A stretch of DNA of 64,000 nt, taken from assembly GCF_010015445.1 (NCBI RefSeq), contig NC_053123.1:10323434-10387433 (forward strand). Reading direction: 5' to 3'. Source of the DNA: Perca fluviatilis (taxonomy: Eukaryota; Chordata; Actinopteri; Perciformes; Percidae). Shown here one piece after another: positions 1 through 12,753 of the stretch (positions are counted from its first letter, which is position 1; the number at the start of each line of letters is the position of its first letter). Under the pieces are notes generated by a model. That model ran no database searches and was not told the origin of the DNA. It saw only the letters and a program-made list of their open reading frames with translations. A program made the position numbers and the translations under genes.

Positions 1-3000
1 CGTCGACTTTTTCCCCAGCATTCCATCAATCATACAGTAGTAGGCTATTAGGCGAGGCGGCAAGCCACAACCAAAAACTGTCAGCTTCCATAAATGCTAT
101 CAACACAACTCATGCAAACCAAACAACAGAGAGAGCAGCAACAGAGAAGACAGCTAGACAGGGTCTTGATGGCTAAGCTGGATGTGAAGCGGTCATCTAC
201 AGATAAAGTCTCTATGAATCATCAGCTGTGTATGCCACTGATGATGCAACGTGGAGTACATGTTCCTTATCTCAATGGTTCCTTTTGACTGACTTTCAAG
301 TTTGGCATGTATGTCAATAAACAGATGGTGCCTGTCTGTAGATGTATACTGGCTGATAGTGAACATGCAATCCAACTGCAGATTGTAGCTTTAGCTGTAC
401 AAACATTTCCAGGAGGCAGAACTCTTGTTAAGGTAGAAACCACCTCATTGTTTTGAGTTTAACTCACAGAGCCAAAGAACCACCGATTTTTAAATCTAAC
501 CTAAACCTAACCTAATCTAACCAAAATCATTTCCCAGCCTATGGCTGGTAGTACGAGAAAGTTATTATATTAGCCTCCTACTCAAGTCCTTATTTTAGTC
601 TTAGTAGGCTACAGCATGTAAACAGAAAGTCCAAAGAAGTTTTAGTCCCAACTATTTAAAAGTATTTGTAAAAAACTGTTTGTAGTCAATAACCATAGCC
701 TATTTATAACAATATTGGATCAAACTGTGTACCATTAGTCATCAACGACGTAGCAGTTTTAGTCAAGTTTAAGTCCAAACTATTAAATTATGAGTATTAA
801 ATGGACAACTTTAGCTAACTACTTCCACATTAAAATCTAGCTATGGCTATACCCACACGTGTTGTTTTTCTTATTTTTGCTCAGACTAATCAGAATTGTT
901 GTGTACAGACTATGCTTGACTGACATCTCACTCACCCTCCTGTTAGTTTATTTTGCAACCTGTTATGGCAGGATGACTTTAACCTTTATCATTCTTTTTG
1001 GTTAACAGAGTTTGGTAAGTAAACCCCCAGGATAGCTCCGCCCAGCCTTAACCTGAGCACAGGTCTAATTAGCCAGAGAAAAAGATAACACATAAGTGGG
1101 TATGAAGGGTCTTTGTCACAGAATCCATTATGACATGTCACAGTAAGACAATCCCAGGCGTATATAAAATCAATTATGGCTGAATTCCATTTAGCTGCTT
1201 CTGTTTCAGGGTCCTGGCATGTGCATGCTGGCTCACTGTCACTGACTGGAGCACTTCAATAGAACAGAGCCATGGTCAGTGTTATTAGTAACACCTGTGC
1301 TTTTCCTTCTAGTCTGCTTTAAAAAAGATCTATTAGTGATAACTACAATTGCCAACCCAACAGGATTCCAATCTAGTGTGTAGAATAGGTTAGTCTAAAT
1401 CATCTGGCTTTAGAGATCAGATCAGTGTAACATAAGTCTAATTGGGTTCACCGACTGCAAAGACATGCATGCATTGTGTTTAGACTTGCATACACTGTGC
1501 TGTTGTCCTCTTCCGGGCTAGGCTGTTAACTTGTTTTCTCAGCATTCAACAACAACAGCTCTAAATATGTATTGATAGCCTGCTTATTATAGGTATCATT
1601 ACAGGTATATTTATTCATGTTTTATCCACATTGTTAAAAGGTAACTTCATTTTGTTTTCAGCTCTTAATAAAGATCATCATGTCAAAATAAATGATCTGA
1701 CAGAGGTCATTTTAAAGTAAAGTGTAAGGAGTCATTTTGGCATCGTAAGTGCTACTCATGCTCTGGATAGATGATGCTACAGTGGGTAATGATGAGCATT
1801 AAACTCATTAGTGCAAAAATAGTTGCTGCACTGAAGAAGAAGAAAAAAAAAAGGTGTTCTTTGATGCTCTTTGTAGTTAATAGGCCTGAAGTTACACTGG
1901 TACCAAACCATACCAATGTACTTTTACCCTCTCACCAGTACAGCATGCTGGGGATTATCAACAACCTTGTGTGCATTATCTGTAGAGGGTATGAATAAAA
2001 TGTTTAACCTCTCAGTCTACCATAATATCTCCATTCACTGTCAGTTATGTTTTAAAAGGTATACTCGAGTAATTCACCCTCATAAATTTAGCAGCCGTTT
2101 GTGTTATTGTTGGACTACTACCAAGCCATTAAAATGTTCCAACAGTCGTAATCCCGAATAGAAATACTGTGAGAGCAGGTACAGTCATGGGTCACACAAG
2201 GCCATTATGTTCTCACAGTGAAAAGCTCTCCCCTAATCACCAGAGATTTTGAGGAGTCTCTCTTTAGCGAGTGCTTGCTTTATTTCATCCATTACTGACT
2301 GTTAGCTTGTCAGAATAATGTAAAGCTACAGATACACTCGCAGTCTCTCTCCTGTCCCGCTGGGCATTTTGCCTCTTACACATGACACATACGGATGCAG
2401 AGAAGGAAAGTTGTGAGAAAAGCCTCTGTGTCCATGCATTATTTCTGTCTTTAGAGCCACTGTGGCTCTACTGTTTGTATAACGGCGAAAACTCCAAACT
2501 GCACAGGTAGGTAATAAGGTAATGAAAAAAAAAAACTCTACCTCTCCATTTACTCTAAAGTCATTGCTTCTCACCTTCTCCCTGGTCCCTGTCTATTGTA
2601 GCTTTTTTTAATTCTTAAGTATGATAAGACTACACACACATGATATCATGGAGTTTTGATAGCAAATTACAGAATTGATCTGGAGCTCAGCAGGCAATTA
2701 TCAGTGGAAGAACCACAATGCATATCAATGAGCCCATGCAGAGAAAAAAAAAAAAAACCTGTTCCTGCGGCACATTGCGAATATTCTAGATTGCGAGGCT
2801 GTTTTCACGTTAGTACCTGGGAGCTCTGTGGGAGGACATCTCCAGATCACTATTGTATTTGATTTCCTCCACTAATCAGAGGAAAGCGATTTCTGACCCG
2901 TCACTAAGGCATGATTAAAAACTGCAGTATATTGGATTATTTCCTCTCCTAGTCACCTCCAAAATGCTGCAAGTCTTTTATCCCTTCCCCACCTGCTGTA

Positions 3001-3181
3001 CTCTCTCGCTCTCTGAACAAACCTCCTTGTATTTACAGGTACGACGGAGAGAAAACCAATGTTGAAGCTGACATATCCGCAGACATTTTTGGCGTGCCGT
3101 TGCCTCCAACAAGGAGACGACAACAATGACTCTATTCAGTAACCTTGCTGGGAAGTTGGTAGCCGCTGCTTGTTGATAGGC

Positions 3182-3183
<2 letters not shown>
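1..3183. other. Upstream flank, no gene seen
   Basis: I see no convincing coding exon in this stretch; the open frames are short and lack recognisable domains. It holds a small degenerate CCTAA array at 495-522 and a TATA-like string near 1160 inside a repeat-poor block (1040-1290). Short poly-A runs occur near 1843 and 2523. Confidence 0.6.
495..522. repeat. Degenerate CCTAA/CCTAAA short array
   Basis: About five CTAACC-like units in a row, with irregular spacing. It resembles vertebrate telomere repeat (CCCTAA) only loosely, since most units have two C residues rather than three. It is too short and diverged to call a true interstitial telomere sequence. Confidence 0.45.
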
Positions 3184-3218
<35 letters not shown>

Positions 3219-3219
3219 C
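3184..3219. repeat. (CT)n microsatellite
   Basis: Uninterrupted CT dinucleotides to about 3213, followed by a short C/T run, giving a pyrimidine tract of about 35 nt. On the opposite strand it reads as GA repeat. Confidence 0.95.
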
Positions 3220-3362
3220 TACCGCCTGTCGACTTGGAAAAGGCAATTAATATTCCTTTGCTGAGTAGAGGCTTTAGTTTAAGGCTGATCACGTGGAGCA
3301 CACTGGCTGCCACCTCCCTACTCTTTAAGTCAGATAATTACCTATTTAGATGTTGCTGAGGA

Positions 3363-3393
3363 GATGTGTGTGTGTGTATATATGCATGTGTGT
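3363..3393. repeat. (TG)n/(TA)n short microsatellite
   Basis: Alternating TG repeat interrupted by a TATATA segment, then TG again. Short and imperfect. Confidence 0.8.
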
Positions 3394-4009
3394 TGGCCTG
3401 CTGCCACTGCTTGTAAAAAGAAGCACCATGAAGTGGATCTGTCACTATGAGTTAGAGACACAGGATGGATGGCCAACAAGAAAAGAAAGAAAAAGCACAG
3501 GACACTAAACTGAACCATCAAAACCACAGAAACAGACTGCGTATATTCATGCTCTGCTCTGCGAATCACACTCATCGTTTTTTTGGGGGGGGGGTTTTTA
3601 TGTTGTGGTTGCAGTTTTTGAGATTCTACGTTATAGCAGCCCACAAATTCCATTAGTGTCTTAGGTAATTACGGTGGATTTAATGGAAGGCTGTCATATT
3701 TCTGCGGTTAATGGGTCTCTACGTGGAGGCTGCTGAGGTGAAGGGCTTTGGAAAGGTCAGCTGAGTCACCACTGCTGCTTACCCCCTTCAGTTCTACCTA
3801 CCCACACCTCTTAAATCTCTAACAGGGATGGGAAGCGTGGCCATTCATTAGCTAGGTATCCAGCGGCTGTCTCTTTCATCTCATCCCTCACGTGCCCACC
3901 ACCACTACGCAACTGCTGCCCCTTATTTTCCAGTCCTTTTCCCACTTCCTCAGGGGAAACACTTCAGAGGTACAAGGGTTGAACTGCTGGGAAACTGCTA
4001 TTGAACCCC

Positions 4010-4016
4010 CGCGCAC

Positions 4017-4065
<49 letters not shown>

Positions 4066-4067
4066 CT
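4010..4067. repeat. (CA)n microsatellite
   Basis: A CA dinucleotide run of nearly 60 nt with single G substitutions near both ends. Typical teleost CA repeat; the apparent poly-HT or poly-CV open frames across it are artefacts of the repeat. Confidence 0.95.
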
Positions 4068-5381
4068 CCAACCTCCCCGCTTCACCCCTGCTGCCTCCAT
4101 ATCGCCCTCCTCCACGTTGAAACTATCACGATCCTTCGATGTCTCCCGGCTCTGCTCCTCTCTGTTTTTCTTTCTCCTCGCCTGCCAATCAGTGGAACAT
4201 TTCTCTTAAAGCTAGGAAGGAGTGACAGTGAGCTCGGGATTGTGTGAGTGTGTGCTTGTGTGTGGGGGCGAGCATGCGCGTATGGGCGACAAAGCCTTGC
4301 ACTAAACTGAGGGCGGCTCCAAGGTCCACCCCCCCGAGGCAGAGCTGAGATTGAGTTCATTATTCAGTCGGAGTGGGTTCCAGCTGTGAGAGGAGAGAGA
4401 TGGCGAGCTGCTCTGTCTGTGTTGTGGCTTCTCCAACCCTGCTGTCCACTGGGATCCAGCACAAAATATTGCATAGGAGAAAGACTGTCACACACAAATG
4501 GACAGACAGCAATTGGGCTTTTTCAGCCCTTACAGAAAAGACTAGCTCTCTTTTTACTCAGTGAAGGTTTCATTTTTGAAAGTGAGATCAGACTGAATGT
4601 ACTTTGTGTCCGTTTTTGGTTGTAATTGTATTGGTTCAATGTGATATAGAGTTTGTACATGTAGCGCCCCCGATGTGAAAATGATGTACACATGGAGCAG
4701 CACATAACCAGGATTTTATGTATCCCTAGATGGCAGTAGTAAGTCAGTGCACTGCAGCTATAGAGAAGAGTGTGTCTTTAATTGTGTGTGAGCATGTGTC
4801 TGCTTGTTTGTTTTCCCTTGAGGTTGATAAAGTGTGTTGGTATAATTTCAAAAAAAGATTAAAAAAAAAAAGTAATAATAACAGAACAAATGATACAGTA
4901 TTCTCAAAATAGTCTTGGTGCCATGCTGTTCCTCACTTACAGGACCAGGGTTTCTCCTTCACTCATGAATAAATAGAAATTGCGGAAGCTTTTCTTTTTT
5001 AGTTTTCACACAAAGGCAATTAACTTGAAATTGCTTTGTTGAAATTGCTCCTCAAACTGCTTAGTACGAGCACAGGAAATGGCATCACAGCTACTCTGTA
5101 TTTGTGAGAATTAAATGCATGATGTTCATCCCCTCTGAGATGTGCATGAAATTGCATCGAGGAACAATCAACTCTTGTACAATAACATAATGTTTGGTTA
5201 CATTGACACTGGCTGTTGAAGACTTCTGTGTGAGACAAACGAGTAATATCTAGCAAAAAAATTAAACGGCCATGCCATATTAGGTACAGGAAACATAAAA
5301 ACACACCTATTGTTTTTGTTATGGCCAACTGATGTGTGAGTAAAGACTCTTAAATCAGTTTGATGGCAGTATAACCGTCTG

Positions 5382-5487
<106 letters not shown>

Positions 5488-6029
5488 CAAACAGCTCTCC
5501 CTTCACATTATCCTGACAGAGTGCAACAAGGGTGCAGTTTACATTTGCCTTTTCAAAAAAGGCAAGTCATTTTCAGCATGATGAGAGTGCAGTGATTCAT
5601 ACAGCAAATGGCCTGTCATCCCACAGCTTGATTAACAAGCACAGAGACCCTGGGGGACACCCGTGGATCCTCATCACTTTATGGCCCTGGCGGAGGACTG
5701 CGCTCGCCCTCCGCAGACGGAACTAGCCTCCATTCAGTGCATTTCCAACTAATAACTGTCAAAAGAAACAAAACGCACGACAGACCAGATTTGCCGGCCA
5801 ATCCTTGCTCATTCCTCACTTTATAAAATTGCTTCTGACTTCTGAGCGGATACTGCTGAGCCTCTAAGCTGAGGCTAAAGCCACAGCGGCGAAGCTATCA
5901 GCCTGATAATGAGCCTGCAACTATGACAGGGGGTCAAACAGGGTCAATAGCTGCTGCTAATTTTGGAGGACGGCATTGCCATCCGAAGCAAGAGCAGCTA
6001 AGTGCAGGTTGAATGCGGTGCGAGAGCAG

Positions 6030-6527
6030 CAGGGGTGGGGCTAGAAGGGGGGCAGAACATTAGATTGCCCCGGTGCCCCCCAACCACAGTCCATTGGGCT
6101 AGAGTGCTCTCAGTCTGACAATTGTGATTTCCATTGGATCAGAGTACCGTACTTGGCTGTCTGTTCTGCCAATCTTCCCAGCCCTTGTCACATGACCAAT
6201 TAATGTTTCCATGATGACTATCCAAAATTCTGATACCATGGAACCAGCACTGGAATTGTTTTTTTGTTAAAGTGGCAGACTGAGTCTATAAGAAATGTGT
6301 ATTGTATTTGAATATACAAGTTGTTTAAAATGAAAACAAGTGAAACTTATAATGAACGTGATGTTTATTTAGCAGAATTATATTGTGTTCTATCAATATT
6401 TCCTATATTTCTAAGCAGATTTTCTATGCTGTATTCTGATAAAATGTTCCCCCCGGCCACCCCCCTGGCTGATTATTGGTCCCATCTGTGCCACCCAACT
6501 TGAAAAAAAATCCTGGAATCACTCCTG
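6030..6527. mobile_element. hAT-type non-autonomous DNA transposon with target duplication
   Basis: The left end reads CAGGGGTGGGGCTAG. The right end, reverse-complemented, reads CAGGAGTGATTCCAG, giving imperfect terminal inverted repeats that start with the CAGG/CAGR seen in many hAT elements. The flanks are GAGAGCAG (6022-6029) and GAGAGCTG (6528-6535), which match at 7 of 8 positions, the 8-bp duplication size expected of hAT. The interior has no transposase reading frame, so it would depend on an enzyme supplied elsewhere. The one mismatch in the duplication suggests the insertion is not recent. Confidence 0.65.
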
Positions 6528-6535
6528 GAGAGCTG

Positions 6536-8393
6536 GCGCGGTGATCACTCATGTCAGTCAGTGAGAGGAGCTCCAAGGCCACGGTGCTAGAAAACGACCC
6601 ACAGAGCGTCACATTGCACAGATGTACTACCCAGAGGTCACGCCGGGTGTGCGCTGTGTAACCGTGTAGCTGCATGTCAGTGTGTACTCATGACAGGCGG
6701 ACAGCCCCCATCCAGTCCTGTATGTCAGGACCTGTACCGCAAGTGAGAGACAGCAGGCAATGCATGAGTGGCTATTAGGCTGCCCTAGCCTATGCTATTG
6801 AGTGGTAGGACAGCCACTAGCTCCTGATTCCCTCTGGCACATCTGCACTGAAGCCAAGCCTGCTGGACCATGCTGAACATTACTCCTATTGACTGGTGCA
6901 TGCCTTCTTTGTGCATGGCAACACTGAAATTTACCAAAAGGGCGTTTGTGTGTTGATGTGATTGTGTATGGGTGGAGGATTTTTGCTAATTAAGGGTGAT
7001 GGTAAAAAGAAGAGGCAGATAAGTATGGCACTTCCACAGCTCCAGTGTGTCATTCAGCGCTTTATAATGGTCCAAAAAAGTTGAAGCAGTTCAATCAAGG
7101 TGTAGCCACAGTGATTGTGGTGGGAAAAAGCATTCAAGGAAAAAAAAGAAAAAAAGACTGACTCATGAAATTATTCTTTTTTTCCAAGAAGCAGAAAACA
7201 GTGCAATCCTGGCAGCGAGAAATAGCAGCGACTCAATGTGAAATGTCCTTGAAGACTTGGACTTCCTTCCTTTGTGACAACTCAATAATAGAACACGACA
7301 GATCGTTCCGCTTGAAAGTCAGGCATCTTGCCATCTCATCTTAGATACATTTCTTTGTCACCGTAAACAATGTTACGCTTAATGAATTTATAACAGGACA
7401 TGGCTGCTTATATTTGAGTAGCACCAACAGCTTGGTTCATCAGTGATGGTAATGAATACGTGTTGCAGTATCATGTGAATTTAGTGGCCATGTTTAAAGA
7501 GGATATGTGAATAGTTTACAATGATGTAGCTCGTAGTTTCTGCGTGCCATTAGGTCAATGGGGTAGTTATAAACAGAGTCTACGCTTCGTGACTTCATTA
7601 GCAACAGTCTTCACCTATTAACGATCTATTCTCACTGCTAAAAGCACTTCACCAAATGTAGTAAATTAATGAAGATAACAACCCCTTCTAAAGGTTCAGA
7701 GAGTGCTTGTAGAGGGAGGTTAGCTGGATTTTAGTATGCTGTGGTCCAGCCGTGGGCAGTCTGCTGTGTGGGCAGTCTTCACCAGGCTGCACAGTTACTT
7801 ACCTTTTACGTCTGATACACTCGAGCAGTTCCAGAGAGAGCACGAAGGTGGTTTTCTACTGCTCTTTTCTACTGTCCATGTGTGCAGTAATGTTGAAAAC
7901 ACCACTAACTGATGGACCATACATGTCTTATTTTTGACTGAAGACCTAATTTCTGACAGACATGAAAAGTACCCTGTGGAGTTTTTATGGTAAATGAACA
8001 ATGTCTGTCACTGTATGTGTTCTGAAGCTCTAAGAAAGCAGGTTAAATGAATTCACATTCGAAAAGTAACATCCATTTAGCAGCTGTTCTGGAACTTTAT
8101 CATCAAATTTTAGCAGACAAGGTTGTTTTTTGAATTGAATGCTCAAATGACGTGGACACGACTTTATGTTTATGTTACATCAAAACTTTCCTCCTTGACC
8201 TGCACTGACAAAAAAACATCTCACCTCAAGGTGACGTTATCAGCTGTTCTAGAGCTACTAAACTGAGCAAACTCCATCTGCTGATGAAGATCCTGTGATA
8301 GGATTGTGATGGCCGCGCCTGCTGCAACACATGTGATTTAAATGTCGGTAACCCTCCTGCGCACAACCTTGTTTTCTCTATAGTTTACACTTA
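6536..8393. other. Upstream flank, nothing recognised
   Basis: No gene, tRNA or clear repeat ends seen. Composition is ordinary AT-rich teleost non-coding DNA with a few A/T homopolymers near 7140. Confidence 0.5.
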
Positions 8394-8720
8394 ATGGCAT
8401 TAGCTTAGTCTGTAGGGGGTTGATTTGGGAACCAGAGGGTTACTGGTTCAAGTTCCCATGCAGGCCAAAGTACAATCTTGCCAAAAGTACAAAACTAACT
8501 GACATACCTGGACTTGGAGTCCCAGGTGCTCTTGAGCAAGGCACCAAACTCCCAACTGCTTGGGCAGCTGTCAATTAACAGCTGCAGCCCCCTCAATCTG
8601 ACTTCTCTCTTCTTGTGCATGTATAGGTTCTGAGCATGTGAGTGTATTTCAAGCACACAGTGAAAACACTGTAATTTCCCTTGCAGGATCAATAAAGTAT
8701 AAGTTATTATTATTAATAAT
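8394..8720 (+). mobile_element. tRNA-derived SINE, near full length
   Basis: The head is tRNA-like: an A-box-like segment at 8401-8414 (TAGCTTAGTCTGTA) and a B box GGTTCAAGTTC at 8445-8455, the internal RNA polymerase III promoter. The body carries the CTTGAGCAAGGCACC segment around 8530-8545, which I recall from an abundant percomorph SINE family. The tail reads CAGGATCAATAAAGTAT and then TTA repeats, as on many fish retroposons. No open frame is expected, and mobilisation would need a partner LINE. The family assignment is from memory; the tRNA-like promoter is visible directly. Confidence 0.85.
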
Positions 8721-10440
8721 TCATTTTCGCCTCACTGGGTTTGTGGAGCTTTTGACCTCATGCATATTGCACATTGATGACCCATAGCTTTTGTTTTAGT
8801 ACATTTGTTTATATTTGTAGCGCACACATTTAGTTAACTTCTGTACAGTCACACACTAGTTTTCTTTAAATCGTTGTAATTTCTAAGTCTTTGACTTCCC
8901 AGTCCTGAAGCTCCGCCAGTGTTTGCTGCTGCTGGAGGGACATCTTTTTAGGAAAATATGCGCCCTTCTTCTTCTTCGTCTTTTAATTTCTGGCGGTCTT
9001 TACAGTACATTGCTGTCTCCCACAGGGAAAAAATATATTCCCAAAGATGCACACGCTCCTGAATACAGGAAGTGGCCATTCAGATTGTACCAAGTGCCAG
9101 CCACATCATGGGGGCAGATTTCTAGTTTAGATATTTAGTTTATTTCTGGAGAATATATTACTTTGTTGGTGCTTTTGTTTTGGTTAATTGCTAAAATATT
9201 ATACTGATAGACTAAGACTGTCAGGCCGGTGCAGGACTAATTAGGTGGTAGTGTTTGTCATTTGTTTCCAAAATGGTCTGATCAGCCATTTTATGAGTTC
9301 CACTTTGGTGTTGGGTCAGTTTTGTCTTTGTTAGGTTGGTTTAGTTAGTTCAGTTTTAGGTTAACTTCTGTTTGGTTGTCCCGTTTTTATGGGCCCAGAA
9401 CATATTGCTACATATTTTGCAAATGGTTTGCTTCATTTTTGGGTAAATAAATTCCTCCTCATGCCTGCCATCTTGGTCCATCACCATGATCAAGACCTCC
9501 ACAGCAGCTAGTAAATGGACAATGAGGTGAGTGTTTGGTCAACAGTTGTTTCCAAGGCCATCAAATAATGTTTCTACTTAATTTAAAAAAGAAATTGCAT
9601 TTGTTTGCAATCTTCTGTGATGTTACTTCAAATACGGCCATTTTCTTTTCTAATTTAGGGCACATTGCACTGGTGATTTGATTAGCTGTAAAATACTGCA
9701 GTATAAGAAAACATTGCAATAAGCTTGGCCTCTGCAAGCAAATAAACTAACTGACATACTCCTCCAGTAAGCCACCCCTGCATTGACTTTTGTTTTGCAG
9801 AGAAAGATCCTCACACATTCTCTGCTGGTTATACATGCATGCTTTATGCAATGCCCTTACTATCTTTTCCAACCACTGTGTACTGCTATGATGACGCCCT
9901 GCTCTTCTAAAGTTCTCCCACCTCCAACTCAGATGCAGCATCCATACCAAATAATGGAGAACATTCTGCTACTGCTTTCTCTTATTCTGGCCGGTGCACT
10001 GGTAGACAGCACTGTCTGTAGCACGGTGACTATAGCCTTGAGCTAGAATGACATTTTAACAATGGCATTGTGACAATCAAAGAGATCTTTGTTTCATGGC
10101 CGTCAAATGTAACAAAACGTAAATCGCACAAGTGAAATGTGAGACTTGAATGGCTTTCTGCAGTCGCCAGAAATGAATGCTCGTGCTGGTACAATAAAAG
10201 CTACAGGGACTACAACACTGTGAACACTTGAACAAGAAAAACCACATGTTAGGTTGGTACATATCTAATTAAACAGCAAGTGTTGTATGTGGCTGTAGAA
10301 GAATGTTTTTCTTGCAATAACTCCTCTCTAATTACTGTTTACCTTCTCCGTCAATGAATAACAAATTCTATTATATATTTGAAAAATGTGCTCCTCTTTA
10401 CTAATGCTATATATTTACTCTGCAAGATCAAAATTTTTAC
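8721..10440. other. Upstream flank, nothing recognised
   Basis: No supported gene. There are some TTAGGTT-rich phrases around 9330-9365 but no array. The ordinary short open frames on both strands overlap each other and show no domains. Confidence 0.5.
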
Positions 10441-10958
10441 TTAAAGTGCTCATATTATGCTCATTTTCAGGTTTATAATTGTATTTAGAGGTTATATCAG
10501 AATAGGTTTACATGGTTTAATTTTCAAAAAACACCATATTTTTGTTGTACTGCACATTGCTGCAGCTCCTCTTTTCACCCTGTGTGTTGAGCTCTCTGCT
10601 TTAGCTACAGAGTGAGGCATCACACTTCTGTTACATCTTTGTTGGGAGTCGCACATGCGCGGTACCTAGGTAAGGACTACTAGCCAGTCAGAAGCAGAGT
10701 ATGAGGGCGTGCCACGCTAGTGAGCATTATAACGTGTGTTAGAAAGAGACACATGTTCATCACGGAAGTAAAGGCTGGACTACAATAGAGCTGTTTGGAG
10801 CAGTTTGTGAACAGTATTTTCTGTTGGAGATGGTATGTCCCTTTGGGGTGGACTTTGGGCTTTTTCACTTTGTAAACCTATTACATGCACAAAAAAAAAG
10901 ATGTAGAACACAATAAAGGAAAGGGAAAAAGCCAAAAAGCATAATATGAACACTTTAA
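10441..10958. mobile_element. TTAA-bounded inverted-repeat DNA transposon (non-autonomous)
   Basis: The left end is TTAAAGTGCTCATATTATGC. The right end, reverse-complemented, is TTAAAGTGTTCATATTATGC, so the 20-bp ends match except for one base. Both ends coincide with TTAA (10441-10444 and 10955-10958), consistent with a TTAA target duplication of the piggyBac or Kolobok type, though TTAA could also be part of the inverted repeat. The interior (about 500 bp) has no transposase. I recall closely similar sequences as abundant interspersed repeats in percomorph fish. Confidence 0.75.
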
Positions 10959-11875
10959 CCAGAATTGAGAACAATATAATGCCCTGTAATACAGATAGTA
11001 TTGATTAGAGGTTAAAGTCCTGACTGTTACCACCACTAGTATAAACATAAATACAGGGGGTGGATATAATGGCAGAACATCTCACTAACCTTAACATCAA
11101 GGCTAAAATACCATCCAGTCCTACAGGCCTGAAATAAATTTGACCTTCTTAAAGATTAAATGATTTAATATTTTTGGACTGTCAGTAATTCTTAATTCAA
11201 CTAGGACCATTTTTTGAGTTTGTGGATTTGTGAAGCAAATATCCCAAGCTTCTTTCAGCCGGTGTGGGTGACGGTTGACTTTTCCTCATAATCATTTTTA
11301 AGACTCTGGTGAGCCAAGTGGACTTAAAAATATATTGAAATTGTGCTTTTGGGGGTTCCTCAACCTGCAGGAGCATTATTAAAACACATTTTGCACATGT
11401 ATAGTTGTATGCCCTCAGTGCATAGTAGATTTCCTTCATTAGCATGTCAGCTATAGCTTGACCGAGTGTCTCTTGTTATTTCTCAATTAAAACAGCAGGA
11501 GGAGCTGAAATGGACAGCGATGGTTGACCAAAGGGACGTTTATCTCAGCAGTCCACATCTATTGAGCCAGAAGGCTTTTAAGTTTTTCTTGCTGTGCTTC
11601 TGTTGTTGTTTCCCTCTGTCAAAAATAACCACACTTACAAAGGCAGCAACATAAATGTTACTAATTACTCCTCAGGCGGTGTTAATTTACTAAAGGTCTG
11701 ACAGTCACTGTTTTCTTTTTATGGCAACGCAAGGCTACAAAGTGGCTGCCTTTTAGTTATTTCATGCTGCATAATGCCAGTGCATGAGGCCAAAGCACTG
11801 TTAAAATAATACAGCACCAAAATGACCACCGCATCTCTTCCTACAGAAGAGGAGTAGGGCCACATGTGAAACAAT
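10959..11875. other. Upstream flank, nothing recognised
   Basis: No supported gene or element. Ordinary AT-rich non-coding DNA between two repeat blocks. Confidence 0.5.
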
Positions 11876-11879
11876 TTGA

Positions 11880-12137
11880 GTTCTGAGTTTAAAGTCCGAA
11901 TACTAAGAATAAAGTCAGAATTCTGAGGAAAAAAAACAAAATATATATATATATAAAAAACCTATATATATATTTTAAATTGGTTTTTTTTTATTAAAAA
12001 AGGTCAGAATTCTGAAAATAGTCAGACTTCTGAAAAAAATCTGAAAGTCAGAATTCTGACTTTAATCTCAGAAGTCTGACTTCATTTTCAGAATTCTGAC
12101 CTTTTTTAATAAAAAAAAAAACAATTTAAAATATAGA
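11880..12137. repeat. GTCAGAATTCTGAC-type palindromic repeat with large hairpin
   Basis: Several copies of an EcoRI-site-centred motif (CAGAATTCTG and variants) occur between 11900 and 12105. Within this, 11969-12033 and 12068-12134 are inverted copies of each other with few mismatches, separated by 34 nt. The centre of the spacer is a perfect 20-bp palindrome at 12044-12063 (AAAGTCAGAATTCTGACTTT). An AT-dinucleotide run at about 11940-11955 flanks it. This motif resembles short tandem or palindromic repeats common in teleosts. The transcript or single strand could fold into a stem of about 65 bp. Confidence 0.85.
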
Positions 12138-12140
12138 TAG

Positions 12141-12188
<48 letters not shown>

Positions 12189-12189
12189 C
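12138..12189. repeat. (CTAT)n / (GATA)n microsatellite
   Basis: About twelve perfect CTAT tetranucleotides directly abut the hairpin repeat, with two inverted GATA units at the junction (ATAGATAGATCTATC), so the microsatellite itself starts with a small palindrome. Confidence 0.95.
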
Positions 12190-12753
12190 ACAGATTAGAA
12201 AGATGTCTTATATTGTCATGTAGTTTTTTTTTTTGTTAGATAAATGCTTGGTAGCCTATTCCAAGATTGCAAGGTTCTGTGTGGTCCAATAGGTGACAGT
12301 TTGGGGTATCACTGACATGAAAGTCTCACCAGCGTTTAATGTCACGTTTGCACTTTGCTATTTTATAACATGTCCGGGCTAAAAGCTAATTGTGTGGGAT
12401 GTTGGGTTTTGTGAGAGTATGCTATTGAACTCTACTTGACTGTACCGAAGACAATGGTGAGAGCTGAGATTACTCATGCATCATCCTCCATTCTCTGACT
12501 TTTTCTTCTTTTTGAGGACCCCCCCCTCCGAACGACACCCACTGCACTGACTGCACAGAACCAATGTGATGAATTCCAGGCGAGCTGCGCCACCTTGACG
12601 GCATTTAATCATTGAGAAAAAGACAGGAAACGTACTCATTCGTTATCCTGCTCCAGTCCCACCCCGCCTTCCCTCTGTCCCTTTTGCCTCTTGACTCTTC
12701 ATCTCTCCTGCCGTCTCCGGTGCGTCTGCTCGCTGTACAGAGCGCCGGTGTGC

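Noticed and set aside
8394..8470. Possible functional tRNA gene
   Set aside because: The A and B boxes belong to a SINE head; the sequence does not close into a full cloverleaf and continues into SINE body and tail.
12142..12189. CRISPR-like regular repeats
   Set aside because: These are simple tetranucleotide tandem repeats with no spacers, in a vertebrate genome.
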